From the NCBI RefSeq assembly GCF_001426225.1, contig NZ_LMRT01000016.1, positions 62,001-126,000 of the forward strand: a DNA stretch of 64,000 nucleotides, read 5' to 3'. Below, piece by piece: positions 16,736 through 25,935 of this stretch. The number at the start of each line of letters is the position of its first letter. The stretch's first letter is position 1. Source of the stretch: Allobosea sp. Leaf344 (GTDB lineage Bacteria; Pseudomonadota; Alphaproteobacteria; Rhizobiales; Beijerinckiaceae). Under the pieces are notes generated by a model. That model was not told where the DNA came from, made no database searches, and was given only the letters and a program-made list of their open reading frames with translations. The translations under genes were made by a program, and so were the position numbers.

Positions 16736-16843
16736 AGCTACCGCCTCCTCGCTTACTCACGCAACGGCGGTGAAGGGGCAAAGTTCGCTCCAACTAACAA
16801 AGTTAATGTTTGGGATGGCGACCAAGGGGGGCGTCCGAGAATC

Positions 16844-17370
16844 TCAGTCCGGCAGTAGCATCGGCATCATCCCGATGCTGTCGGGGATGGGCAGCGAGCG
16901 CGTCGTGACGATCACGGGTTCGATCGCGATCTTGAACGGCTGATATCGCCCCGTCCCGTCCGCCCTAATGCTGGCCGGAACCGACATAGCCGCCGCGTAC
17001 ACCTCGGCTCGGACTGTCTCGGTGGCAATGGGCAGAAGGCGAAAGGCTCCCTGTCGTTGCAGCGCGGAGACAAACTCGGTCGCGGTAATAGAGCCAAGTT
17101 CGACGAGGCCGCGCAGACCGATGCCGTTCCACCAGCCCCAGATGCCGACTCTGGACCACCATCGGCATTGTCGTCGGCGGTAGCAGAAGGCGTTGTGAAT
17201 GCTCTTCCGCAGTTGCCCGAATTGGGAGGGGTCAGCGAGCGGTGCAGTGATCTGCAATGAGTGAAGTTGGCGCGGATCGTGCGCCTGGATGCGGCGGGCA
17301 ATCCTGAGTGAATATCGCCAGCAGCACGCCTCGCAGAGGATCGAGGCGCATCGCGAAGACGAGTGGCACA
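16844..17370 (-). pseudogene. Frameshifted hypothetical gene
   Basis: On the minus strand, a frame beginning near GTG 17370 reads PLVFAMRLDPLRGVLLAIF and HPGARSAPTSLIADHC, then hits a stop. The overlapping next frame continues ADPSQFGQLRKSIHNAFCYR, VGIWGWWNGIGLRGLVELGS and YQPFKIAIEPVIV to the stop at 16844. Both parts look protein-like, and together they would make one protein of about 175 residues, so a single-base indel around 17245 is likely. I do not recognise the family. A sequencing error would look the same. Confidence 0.4.
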
Positions 17371-17505
17371 TACGGGTCATAGGCTATTTATGGATCGGTC
17401 CGCCGCGATCGCCCCATCATGCCTTTAGGCTATGATGTTAATTTCGACTCTTGAGCAAGCCATCCGGTATTCAATGTTCATTGCAACACCAATGGATATT
17501 TCCAA

Positions 17506-17961
17506 ATGGCAACTATCAAGACCGGTCGCATTCCGACCAAAGCAAAGATTTTTCTCGGCACCCGCATCAATGCCAATGGTATCATGAATGAAGAAGCTTT
17601 TCATCAATCAGATTTTACTAGCTCGCACCCGCCTGTTTCGGTGAAATGGAACGGCGCGAGCGCCAATCTTTACTATTGGGTTTGGTCCGCCCGGAGGACG
17701 CCGTTCAATCAAATCGCGGCTGACCTGATCAAGCATCCCGACTTCCCCATCCTGGGAGAGGCGATCGTCATCACTCAGATTGAGCGCTGGCATCAATTTC
17801 GCGTGCAGGGCGATGTAAATGATGCTCGCCGCATGATCGCCCACCTGGGTATGAAGGAGGGTGAGCAGGTGGTCTTCAAACCTTCAGGTCGCCACAGGAC
17901 CCACCAGTACATCTACGTTAAATCAGACACCGACGCCTTCGCGGTTCGGCTGGCCATCTGA
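17506..17961 (+). CDS. Hypothetical protein with AF-x-(F/V) C-terminal motif
   Basis: A 151-residue protein without signal peptide or recognised domain. The middle (NLYYWVWSARRTPFNQIAAD) and the C-terminus (QYIYVKSDTDAFAVRLAI) suggest an alpha/beta fold. No strong ribosome-binding site precedes ATG 17506; an in-frame ATG at 17584 is an alternative. The final motif resembles those ending three other island proteins. A terminator follows directly. Confidence 0.55.
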   Translation: MATIKTGRIPTKAKIFLGTRINANGIMNEEAFHQSDFTSSHPPVSVKWNGASANLYYWVWSARRTPFNQIAADLIKHPDFPILGEAIVITQIERWHQFRVQGDVNDARRMIAHLGMKEGEQVVFKPSGRHRTHQYIYVKSDTDAFAVRLAI

Positions 17962-17969
17962 CCAGTCTC

Positions 17970-17993
17970 AGTGGCGCGCCCAGGCGCGCCACT
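17970..17993 (+). terminator. Rho-independent terminator after 17506-17961
   Basis: AGTGGCGCGCC and GGCGCGCCACT are perfect inverted copies separated by CA, followed by TCTATAAAT. The stem starts 9 bases after the stop codon. Confidence 0.75.
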
Positions 17994-18007
17994 TCTATAA
18001 ATACGAG

Positions 18008-18304
18008 ATGAGACGCATCGAAGCGAGCGGCATTGCGGAACGCGTCCGCGCCGAACGGCTCGCCAGCCACCCCCACGTCGTGAGGCAGCACGGCCTCATG
18101 TGCCACGCTCTCGGCGACGATCGCTTCCGCGCCGAGCTTGACGAACGGCGGCACTGGATCGAGCAACATCGCTCGGCATCATTTGCCTTCGACACTCTGC
18201 CGGATGGCGCTGGGCGAGTGTATTTCTTTGCAGATGCCGATGACGCTTTCCACTTCAAGATGCGGTTCGGAACGCGGGTGTCTCCTCCGCCGCAAGATCG
18301 TTGA
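18008..18304 (+). CDS. Hypothetical protein ending in AFHFKMRFG motif
   Basis: A 98-residue protein from ATG 18008, charged and helical in its first half (ERVRAERLASHPHVVRQH) and ending RVYFFADADDAFHFKMRFG plus ten residues. The last motif recurs in the DUF5131 protein at 26652-27713. The final 50 bases overlap the 3' end of the convergent DNA methyltransferase gene. Function unknown. Confidence 0.5.
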   Translation: MRRIEASGIAERVRAERLASHPHVVRQHGLMCHALGDDRFRAELDERRHWIEQHRSASFAFDTLPDGAGRVYFFADADDAFHFKMRFGTRVSPPPQDR

Positions 18305-19856
18305 GCGGCGAGCCGGTCGTCGGCATCACCTTCGCGATTCGGCGGCGGGCGATCTCGACATACTCGGCCATCATCTCGGAGCCGACGAAGCTGAAGCCTT
18401 CTTGGAGGGCGGCGACGGCTGTCGATCCCGACCCGGCGAAGGGATCAAAAATGATGCCGCCCGGCGGTGTCACAAGGCGGGTCAAATATTTCATTAGTTC
18501 AGACGGCTCGACGCATGGATGTTTGTTTCTCGGACCTCGGTCGGCCTTTGACGCCTTAGCCACGTAGAAGTACCGGCCCCAGGTCTCATCAATACCGTCA
18601 TGAATCACGTTGGCGGGCCATCGGCCATTCTCTGCCCTCGGCGCTTCGACGTATTGCTTCAAGCTCGTCGCTGGTCGAATTCCGGCCGCCACATTGGCTT
18701 CAGTGAAGCTCGCAAAGCCTTTGCTGCCCGGCCGGGATGTTGGTCGATCTTTTCGCGCTACATCGACGAGGCCGGTTGGAGGCAGGCCACGGCCAGTTAG
18801 CGCGACGGAGGTCCCGAGTTTCCTGCCCACCCGACCTTGCTCGATCCGCTCGCTCGTAGGAACGCGACAAGCATCGATGTTCATCGCGCCGGTACCGAAC
18901 CGCACGACGTTGGACGCCACGCTTGTTTCCGCGATCGGCCTGCGCGCGATGATGATCGGTTCGAACGCCGGTTTAAGCGCCGTCCCTCGACCGGCGTGCT
19001 CCCCTCTTAAGTTCAGTGATTTTGGAAATCCCGAACTGTAAATCCACATGATTGTGTCGCGGATTTCAAAGCCTGCATCCTCCACAGCAACCGCGAGACG
19101 ATGGAAGGTCCTCGTCCCCCCGAAGGCAACAAGATGACCGCCGGGCTTCAGGACATTGAAGGCCGCTCGCCACGTTTGCACATCAAATGCGATGTCGCCC
19201 CCGTCCCACTCCTGCTCCATGAAGCCGTTGGCGATTTTGCGGTAAGGATTGTTTGATCCAGGCTCACCGCCGGTCAGCGGAGCCGCTCCTTTCCGACCGA
19301 ACCGGCGAGAGATCGAGCCGAGATGATAAGGGGGATCGGTCACGATCGAGTCGAAAAATACGCCCTCTTCGGCAAAGCCTCGCATCAGATCGCGGCAGTC
19401 GCCATGAAGCAGCCGGGCGGTCGGCGTCGATAGGGGCGCTGGTGCCGCTTCGACTCCGACATCGATGAGTGACGGAGACAAGTTGAGCACAACCATGGCC
19501 GCGCTCAACGTTGCGATGGTGCCCTCGCCACGCTCGATCCGAATGATGGCTGGCCTTGAAACGCCTGCTTGAATCGAGAGACGTTCCTGTGACCGTCCGA
19601 GGCGCTTTCGCGTATGAGCGAGCCAAGGCCCGAGTTCGAGATCAGCAGGCTGCTCGGTGAACCGGTGCGCCAAAGCGTTCAGCACCATCACAAGAGCCGC
19701 TACCGTTCCCCGCGCTGCCTCTAGATTGGCAACCGTCATCCGGGACAGGCCGACCTTGGCAGCAAGCGACCGTTGCGAGAGTTTTCGCGAACGCCGGGCC
19801 TTGACGAGTTCTTCGCCGAGGCGGGCTGCGGCGGCTTCGAGAGTGTCACAATCCAT
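18255..19856 (-). CDS. DNA methyltransferase with two N-terminal HTH (XRE) domains
   Basis: A 533-residue protein. Residues about 20-65 (KLSQRSLAAKVGLSRMTVANLE) and 75-125 (LGRSQERLSIQAGVSRPAIIRIE) are two tandem helix-turn-helix domains of XRE type. The catalytic part has DPPY at about residue 174 and the SAM motif DPFAGSGSTAVAAL at about 470, the order of beta-class amino (N4-cytosine or N6-adenine) methyltransferases. No cognate endonuclease is adjacent, so it is an orphan methylase or a regulatory one whose HTH domains may control its own promoter. The long insertion between the motifs probably reads the target sequence. Confidence 0.88.
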   Translation of the reverse strand: MDCDTLEAAAARLGEELVKARRSRKLSQRSLAAKVGLSRMTVANLEAARGTVAALVMVLNALAHRFTEQPADLELGPWLAHTRKRLGRSQERLSIQAGVSRPAIIRIERGEGTIATLSAAMVVLNLSPSLIDVGVEAAPAPLSTPTARLLHGDCRDLMRGFAEEGVFFDSIVTDPPYHLGSISRRFGRKGAAPLTGGEPGSNNPYRKIANGFMEQEWDGGDIAFDVQTWRAAFNVLKPGGHLVAFGGTRTFHRLAVAVEDAGFEIRDTIMWIYSSGFPKSLNLRGEHAGRGTALKPAFEPIIIARRPIAETSVASNVVRFGTGAMNIDACRVPTSERIEQGRVGRKLGTSVALTGRGLPPTGLVDVARKDRPTSRPGSKGFASFTEANVAAGIRPATSLKQYVEAPRAENGRWPANVIHDGIDETWGRYFYVAKASKADRGPRNKHPCVEPSELMKYLTRLVTPPGGIIFDPFAGSGSTAVAALQEGFSFVGSEMMAEYVEIARRRIAKVMPTTGSPLNDLAAEETPAFRTAS

Positions 19857-19944
19857 GGGCCAAATCAGTGCGCAGACGGAAACGAATGCTCACCTTTTGG
19901 CCCAGGAATCGTATCCGTTCGGCTAACGCGCCGCCCTGAGCCTG

Positions 19945-20421
19945 CTACGCCCGAAGAGCCGCGATCTCGTCGAATATACGCTCGGCCTGCACGAACCTTG
20001 CTTGTGCCTCCATCTTCCGATGCGCCGGGTGGCAGTCTGGGTGGAGCTTTTGTCGGTATGCGCGACGTGCTGCGTCTACCAGCCATGGCGGTGCGCCGGG
20101 GGACAGCCCAACTCGTCGGTATAGCGCCTCGGTCGCATCGGGCTGGGCAACGGGGGGAACAGAGCGAACCTGCTCGATCTCCGTTCGCAGAAGCCGCGCC
20201 TCGGCCTTGGCCTTGTTACAGGCAGCTTCCAGTGCCGTGAGATAACTGCGATCCACTGTGATGCGGTCCAGCCAAGGGAAGTTAGCTCGGTCGTTCAGGT
20301 CAAGCAGAAGGTATCCGCCGAACCCCAGCGCGAGGAGGACTACGCCGAGCACAACCCACCAGAAGACCGCTGGGAGAGACGCGATCCAACCTAGTACGAA
20401 AAGAACGAGAAGGACCTGCAT
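19945..20421 (-). CDS. Membrane protein with J-domain-like C-terminus
   Basis: A 158-residue protein. The first 45 residues hold two hydrophobic helices (MQVLLVLFVLGWIASL and VVLGVVLLALGFGGYLLL). The C-terminal 55 residues (EALYRRVGLSPGAPPWLVDAA, then YRQKLHPDCHP) resemble a J domain including the His-Pro-Asp tripeptide that stimulates Hsp70. It is the last gene of a three-gene operon. ATG 20421 overlaps the previous stop as TGATG, which fixes the start; the frame-internal ATG at 20436 is rejected. The cytoplasmic J-like domain would be membrane-tethered. Confidence 0.65.
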   Translation of the reverse strand: MQVLLVLFVLGWIASLPAVFWWVVLGVVLLALGFGGYLLLDLNDRANFPWLDRITVDRSYLTALEAACNKAKAEARLLRTEIEQVRSVPPVAQPDATEALYRRVGLSPGAPPWLVDAARRAYRQKLHPDCHPAHRKMEAQARFVQAERIFDEIAALRA

Positions 20422-20660
20422 CAGCGTCCCCGCCAAAGCAGAGCCGCAAGAAGATTGGTGGTGCCGACGATCTGGCCTCGCGCATCTCTCGTCAGTCGGG
20501 AGCGTTCGTCGTAGATGCCGACCACTGCCCCTTGAGCGTTGCGCGCGACAAGCCTGCGCGCGTGTCGCTGGCGTTCGATCACGCCGATGATCTTGCCGTT
20601 GGCGTCAAGAACGGTCTCACGGGCCGGTGCATGCTTGATATGAACGAGGACGGCGTCCAT
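20421..20660 (-). CDS. Small protein with repeated (D/N)-A-x-G-x-x-(I/V)-V-G motif
   Basis: A 79-residue protein with three internal copies of a short strand-turn unit: LDANGKIIGVI, RNAQGAVVGIY and RDARGQIVGTT, suggesting a small beta repeat. The C-terminus TNLLAALLWRGR is hydrophobic and basic. It has TGATG overlaps with both its neighbours, so all three proteins are probably made in fixed ratio. No family is recognised. Confidence 0.6.
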   Translation of the reverse strand: MDAVLVHIKHAPARETVLDANGKIIGVIERQRHARRLVARNAQGAVVGIYDERSRLTRDARGQIVGTTNLLAALLWRGR

Positions 20661-21874
20661 CAAGCCGCCTCCCTGCCGTGGACCTCTTCTTCGAGTTCGT
20701 CGAGCATCTGATCGAGGATCGCTCCGCCCGCTTCTCTTTCCGCAATAGCCCGTTCATCCCATGCTGGGCGAACGTGATGATCGAGGAGCCTATGCAGAGC
20801 CTGCTCGTCGTCAGGAGGCCGGGTCAGCGACTGATACAAGACGCCGTGCTGGTCGAGCTTCGCTTTGACGGCAGCGGCGGTTTCGGGCTTCACGCGCCGG
20901 TTTCGAACGGTCAGCAGGTCCTCGCATACCCATCGCACCTCGGTGCCGCTGCTGAGGCGCAGGAGTTCGACCACTGCCGGTTCGCCAGGGATCGTGACCT
21001 CGTAGATCAAGCACTCCCCGACGAATGAAAACGACTGGCGCTGCGAGGCGCAATTACGAAAGCGGCGGCCCAGGGAGATCAAATCGGCACCCAGCCGCAA
21101 CTTCAAGTCGGGATCAGTTTTCGGGATCGGCGGCTCGAAAGGGAGCCGAACCTGACGCGCAAGCCAGCCCTCAGCCCATTCGGTCATCCGGCACCCTGTT
21201 GAGCCGACCGGAAGTTGGTCGAGGCTTTCCCGGATGAGTTCGGGCGTCGCGCCGCACAGGTCCACGATCATCTCAACGAAGCGGTTCAACGCGGCAACTT
21301 CTCTCGGATGACAGCGCTCCAGAACGCTGCGGTGCAACAGCCGTTCGTCGAGGCTGGCAGCGACGGTGACGTGCTCAGGACGAATTTGACCGGGAAGCTG
21401 CCCGAGAACTTTGGCGCGATGCCTGTGGCGCGGATCGGAGAACAGTTCGAACGCCAGCCGGTAGGTTTCAGGGCCGTAGACCGGCTGGCTTCCGAACCTG
21501 CTGAACACCCCGAGCAGCCCATCGGGGCATTCGCCGAACAGAACTTCGAGAACGCGCTTCGGCTTCAGCAGGACCAGAGCGCGGGCGACCTGCGCTAGGG
21601 GATCGAGGTGACCGACATCGGCGAGAACATCGGGAGCCTGCATCTCAATGCGGCGAAGAAAATCCTCCGGGTGATCGAGGTCTATTTCGGTAGAAAAAGC
21701 AAAAAAATTTTGGCGTCTGAGGCTATTCGTATAATATAAATGCAACAGGAAGTGGGGTAAAGACGCTTCCAGGCGAGCCGCGACGTTTAGCGCGTAGCCG
21801 CGAAATTCTCGTGGCAGGCGCGTTTGACGCTCGATCAGTCCCAATGATTGCTCCACGCTTGTTTCGATGAACAA
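20660..21874 (-). CDS. Uncharacterised 404-aa protein, possibly PcfJ-like
   Basis: The first gene of the three-gene operon. The N-terminal two-thirds is helical (ALNVAARLEASLPHFLLHL, LAQVARALVLLKPKRVLEVL). Around residues 280-350 a more conserved-looking core, LISLGRRFRNCASQRQSFSF then CLIYEV and VRWVCEDLLTVRNRRV, resembles the cysteine-containing core of PcfJ-like proteins of mobile elements; this is a weak resemblance from memory. The C-terminal 40 residues are strongly acidic. No catalytic motif is evident. The stop overlaps the next start as TGATG. Confidence 0.6.
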   Translation of the reverse strand: MFIETSVEQSLGLIERQTRLPREFRGYALNVAARLEASLPHFLLHLYYTNSLRRQNFFAFSTEIDLDHPEDFLRRIEMQAPDVLADVGHLDPLAQVARALVLLKPKRVLEVLFGECPDGLLGVFSRFGSQPVYGPETYRLAFELFSDPRHRHRAKVLGQLPGQIRPEHVTVAASLDERLLHRSVLERCHPREVAALNRFVEMIVDLCGATPELIRESLDQLPVGSTGCRMTEWAEGWLARQVRLPFEPPIPKTDPDLKLRLGADLISLGRRFRNCASQRQSFSFVGECLIYEVTIPGEPAVVELLRLSSGTEVRWVCEDLLTVRNRRVKPETAAAVKAKLDQHGVLYQSLTRPPDDEQALHRLLDHHVRPAWDERAIAEREAGGAILDQMLDELEEEVHGREAA

Positions 21875-21943
21875 GCATGATCAGGCAGTTCTCGATTTTG
21901 TCGATCATTTTTTGCAACCCGCCCCAGCATCCTCACCCGGCCG

Positions 21944-22339
21944 TTAATCTGATCCCAGCCGTCCCCGCAGTTTCGTCCACCGTCGCTTTCTGCCAGCCCT
22001 CACCGCCATGGCCATGCGGACGGTGACGATGAGGTGCGTCTGACCCGCGTCAGTGAAGATGCCAAACTGATCCAGGAAAGCGATTGCACGCGCGTCGATC
22101 ACCGCGAGACGCCCGGCCTCCAGAAGATAATCCACGTGGCGAAAAGCGACATCCTGCCTGCGATCCTCGTCGAATTTGGCCGAGACGAACTCGTCCGCTC
22201 GGGCATACGCAAGCAGTGGGTAGTCGCGATCGAGAGCGAAGAGCGTTGAGCGAGGAGCCGCAGATATCGGCCATAGTCGTGGTCGAGAAATCCAAACCCA
22301 GTTTGGACGACGCGTTATGGCTTCTGCTGAGGCGCACAA
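21944..22339 (-). CDS. Hypothetical protein, uncertain start
   Basis: The minus-strand frame from ATG 22339 reads, in its last 90 residues, LDRDYPLLAYARADEFVSA, HVDYLLEAGRLAVIDARAIA and HLIVTVRMAMAV, which looks protein-like. The first 35 residues do not, so the true start may differ or the 5' part may be decayed. It ends 69 bases before the start of the three-gene operon on the same strand and may belong to it. Confidence 0.35.
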   Translation of the reverse strand: MCASAEAITRRPNWVWISRPRLWPISAAPRSTLFALDRDYPLLAYARADEFVSAKFDEDRRQDVAFRHVDYLLEAGRLAVIDARAIAFLDQFGIFTDAGQTHLIVTVRMAMAVRAGRKRRWTKLRGRLGSD

Positions 22340-22496
22340 ACCTGATGCCGCTCATCCCAAACAATGCTGAGGATGGTACCTCAGACTGAGACCTCGCGCG
22401 CCCAGGAATGCTACGAAGGGCTGTCCTGTCGGGGTGACGTGATGGTCAAGATCACGCCTGGGAAACCGCCACGTCGCCAGTGGACGGCTTTCTCGT

Positions 22497-25400
22497 TTAT
22501 TCCGGCGTGTCGATCTCGTGCATGATCCGATGCGTCTCTTCCAGGACCTTGATGATTTTCTGATAGTGGCGGATATCGTCCCAGGTCAGCTCACTACTTC
22601 GACGATCTTTCAACCACTTCTGTGCAGGCTGATACCCGCCCACGTAGAGGTTCCAAGCCGCTCCCGGCACGTTCGAAAAATACTGCGTGTCGTTGATCCA
22701 AACTCGCTTCGGTTCGTAACGGGGCTTTACGACGACGCTGTTTCCGCAGCCCTCGAACGGGTAGGAAGCTTTGCCGATAGCAGCATCTTCCATCAGGTGT
22801 AGCCTTCGCAGCTTCTCACCAGCAGCACTAACCGTGGCAAAATGCTTAAGGGAGGTCGGCAATGGTACGCGGGGGAAGCCTAGTTTAAGCGATTTGGAGT
22901 TCGCTTCCCGATATGAGGGCGAGTACATCGCACCGTAGACGTAGTCGAAGACCTTGACCTCGTCGCGTCGGTCGTCCCCCGTCGCTCGACGGAAATCCTC
23001 TTTGGGATTTGGCTGGACAAATGGTGCGCTCAAACCGGCCAGCTTACGGAGTTTAGCGTACAGCTTCGGCTCGAAATTGAGATGCACTTCGGTGGCCAGT
23101 TTTCCTTTGCGAGGATGCAGATAAAGGGGTGCAGTGTAATTCACCTCCTTGATGCTCAGTGAATGGTGGGTGATGGGCAGGTCGTGGACCAAGAAGTCCG
23201 CGAATTCGCGCCCGCCTTCAATCGTTCGGGTATAGGCAATGCCAAGATTGGGCCACGCCCTGAAGTCCTCCATGAAGTCGAACCGGCCCCAATCGACCAT
23301 ATCGGGCCGCGACAAAATCGAGCGGGTGTCGAACGGTCTATAGAGAATCGGCTTGATGTCGTTGATCCAGTCGCTCGTCTGGAGCGCCTTGCGCGCGGCC
23401 GGAAGCTTCCAACCACGCGAGTCGCCGGGAGCATACTTTCCGGCCTTCTTGCCTCCAAAGAAGCGGTTTCTTACCTCACTGTCCGTCAGTTCGGTGTCGG
23501 TGAATACATTGATCCGATTGATCAGTTCAGCCTCGTTGAGGGCGATCACGAGATGATCGCGCGCCGAAACAATCCCGGCAACATTCTCGGGCATGAGCTC
23601 GTCGATCGAGAAGCCCTTGTCGTAGTCACCGTGGTCGCTGGCTTGGCTGCGAGGTGCGAAAGGAAATTGCGGAGCCGCTGGGGCAAGCAGGTCGGCGGAC
23701 AGCTCGGCGAAACTGCTGGCCCATAACGTATCATTCTTCGCTGCGCGAGAGCCCCACAAATCTCCATGGAACACCTCCGCTGGGGCCTTCGCGGCCTTGC
23801 CGATTTGCTTGCGCTTGACCGCGATGATGATCGCCACGCCTTGCATGATGTCGAACACGTTCTCGTCGGCGCTCCCGTCGGGGCTGACCTCCTTCTTGTT
23901 GGAGTTCCCGTGGAGGTCCAGGACGTGGATGCGGTCGAAGGTCCGCATCAAGTGGGCGCGCATGCCACGGAACGTGGGATTTTCAAGATAGCCGTGGTTG
24001 GTGATGAAGCCGAGGACGCCTTCGCCATTCTGGTTGATCATGTGCTCGGAGAGGCGAATGAACTTAACGTAATCGTCTTGAAGCCAGTGCTTCCGCTCGC
24101 CGAAATGAACCCCGTTGACGTACTTGTAATCCTCGATTTTATCGAGAATCCACTCACCGTTGTTGTGGCTGATCCCGCTGTAGGGCGGATTACCGATGAT
24201 CACCATTATCGGCGTCTGGCGTTTGATGTCGCTGGCGGCTTTCGCCTCCTCAGCAATCGCGCGCGAGAGGCCGAACAGAGTTTGATCAACACGCTCACCT
24301 TCTTCAAGCGAGTTCGTCAGATAGACACCCAGACGCGGCGGCTTCGCCGAGGGCTGGTAGCCCAGGCCGGTGAGGATCATGTCCAACTTCATATGGCACA
24401 TCGCATAGCTTGCCATCAGGAGCTCGAAGCCATGGATGCGCGGGATCAGGTCCTGCTCGACATACTTCGACCACTGTCCCGGCGCGATGCCCTGAACTCG
24501 CTCGGCCACCTGCTTGACCACCTCGGCCAAGAACGTCCCGGTTCCGGTGGCCGGATCAAGAATCTGGACCCGGTGAACCTGTTTCTTAATCGTATGCGCC
24601 TTCCCTTTCCGACCGTGCTGGCCAGTGTCCCAATCGATTGTGATCCGGCTCGTATCCGCGAGACCATCGTCCAGGCCAAACTCAGTTCTCAGAACCTCGT
24701 CCACGGCCCGGACGATGAAATTGACCACCGGCTCAGGTGTGTACCAGACGCCGCGCGCCTTCCGTTTCGCCGGGTTGTACTCGGCCAGGAAGACTTCATA
24801 GAAATGCAGGAAGGGGTCCTGCCGGGCCGATACCTTTCCGAAGCCCTTCAGCACCTTTGTCATGTTGGTTGCGGCGAATAGGTTGCATAGCTCGTCGATC
24901 ACGCGGCGCAGACGTTGATCTAGCGTCGGCCCGGCGATGTAGATAAAAAGCTCCCGCAGAAACGGGTTGGATTTCGGGAGAAGCTCCAGCGCTTCGGAAC
25001 GGGTGAACGAGTTCGGGGTGTCGTCGTGAAGGCGCGCTGCGAAGAGACCGTACGCGATCGTTTCCGCATAGATGTCGGCGAAGTCGGCAACGGTGATGTC
25101 GTGAATGAGGTCTGTCTTGAAAGCCTTAAGCTGACCAACCAGATCGCTTGGCGTCGCCCCTTTGGTTTCGGCTTCGAGGTCGGCCGTCAACGCACGAAAC
25201 ATGATGTCTTTGACGATGGCAGCTTTACCAGCCATCAGCTCGGCCAACCGTTTCGACGAGGTGATTGACAGCGGCGTCGTCGTCGCAAAGTCGCGGAGAC
25301 GGTTCCAGAGCGTCTCAAAGCTCTTGGCGTAGGCGGGCAGCTTCGGGGCAAGCTCTGCGATGCTGACGAAGTCGGTCGTGACCCCGTCGCGGATGAACTC

Positions 25401-25730
25401 GAAGTCCAGCCCGTTCGTGTAGATCAGGTTGGGAAGGCCCTTCTTGTAACGCTCCTTTTGAGATTTGCTGTAATCGGTGGACGAGAATTTGCGGATGTCC
25501 TTGCCGATGTCCTTCGCCTCGCACCAACCGATCGCGATCTCGTTCCGATTAAAGACAAAATCAGGAGCTCCCACATCGGTCATGTGCTTCGGCTCGTTGA
25601 TCACCACGAGTGCGGGATCGACCGCCCTGAACAGCTTGACCAGAGCCGGACGGAAGCTGTGCTCAGTGGTCTGGCCACTGGCGTGCAGCGAACGTATTTC
25701 GCTCAGATAAGCCTGAATGTGGATGTCCAT
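22497..25730 (-). CDS. Type ISP/IIG restriction-modification enzyme
   Basis: A 1077-residue single-chain enzyme. The N-terminus has a nuclease-like core, GAPDFVFNRNEIAIGWCEAK, matching PD-(D/E)xK spacing. The N6-adenine methylase has motif I DPATGTGTFLAEV at about residue 391 and NPPY at about 513. The C-terminal 400 residues (ILYRPFDTRSILSRPD and later) are the target-recognition part of the type ISP family. No helicase motifs are seen, unlike LlaBIII, so it is closer to type IIG or PglX-like enzymes. It methylates self DNA and cuts unmodified DNA as one polypeptide. The XRE regulator lies upstream on the same strand. Confidence 0.85.
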   Translation of the reverse strand: MDIHIQAYLSEIRSLHASGQTTEHSFRPALVKLFRAVDPALVVINEPKHMTDVGAPDFVFNRNEIAIGWCEAKDIGKDIRKFSSTDYSKSQKERYKKGLPNLIYTNGLDFEFIRDGVTTDFVSIAELAPKLPAYAKSFETLWNRLRDFATTTPLSITSSKRLAELMAGKAAIVKDIMFRALTADLEAETKGATPSDLVGQLKAFKTDLIHDITVADFADIYAETIAYGLFAARLHDDTPNSFTRSEALELLPKSNPFLRELFIYIAGPTLDQRLRRVIDELCNLFAATNMTKVLKGFGKVSARQDPFLHFYEVFLAEYNPAKRKARGVWYTPEPVVNFIVRAVDEVLRTEFGLDDGLADTSRITIDWDTGQHGRKGKAHTIKKQVHRVQILDPATGTGTFLAEVVKQVAERVQGIAPGQWSKYVEQDLIPRIHGFELLMASYAMCHMKLDMILTGLGYQPSAKPPRLGVYLTNSLEEGERVDQTLFGLSRAIAEEAKAASDIKRQTPIMVIIGNPPYSGISHNNGEWILDKIEDYKYVNGVHFGERKHWLQDDYVKFIRLSEHMINQNGEGVLGFITNHGYLENPTFRGMRAHLMRTFDRIHVLDLHGNSNKKEVSPDGSADENVFDIMQGVAIIIAVKRKQIGKAAKAPAEVFHGDLWGSRAAKNDTLWASSFAELSADLLAPAAPQFPFAPRSQASDHGDYDKGFSIDELMPENVAGIVSARDHLVIALNEAELINRINVFTDTELTDSEVRNRFFGGKKAGKYAPGDSRGWKLPAARKALQTSDWINDIKPILYRPFDTRSILSRPDMVDWGRFDFMEDFRAWPNLGIAYTRTIEGGREFADFLVHDLPITHHSLSIKEVNYTAPLYLHPRKGKLATEVHLNFEPKLYAKLRKLAGLSAPFVQPNPKEDFRRATGDDRRDEVKVFDYVYGAMYSPSYREANSKSLKLGFPRVPLPTSLKHFATVSAAGEKLRRLHLMEDAAIGKASYPFEGCGNSVVVKPRYEPKRVWINDTQYFSNVPGAAWNLYVGGYQPAQKWLKDRRSSELTWDDIRHYQKIIKVLEETHRIMHEIDTPE

Positions 25731-25935
25731 GCACGCGCTCCCCGCTCGGGAGAGGGGTACGCGAGTATCATTGACGGTTTGTTAAGGTTACCCTGCCTCG
25801 GGAATGAAACTGTTTTGGGCCGACGGTGACCTGATCGGCACGAGCTTCAACGCGTTGAGGTCGAAGCGCTCAGGTCCCTCGTTCGAATCGTCTTCGATAA
25901 CGCGCTCGAACAGATCGATGTCTCAACGCCTCCGG

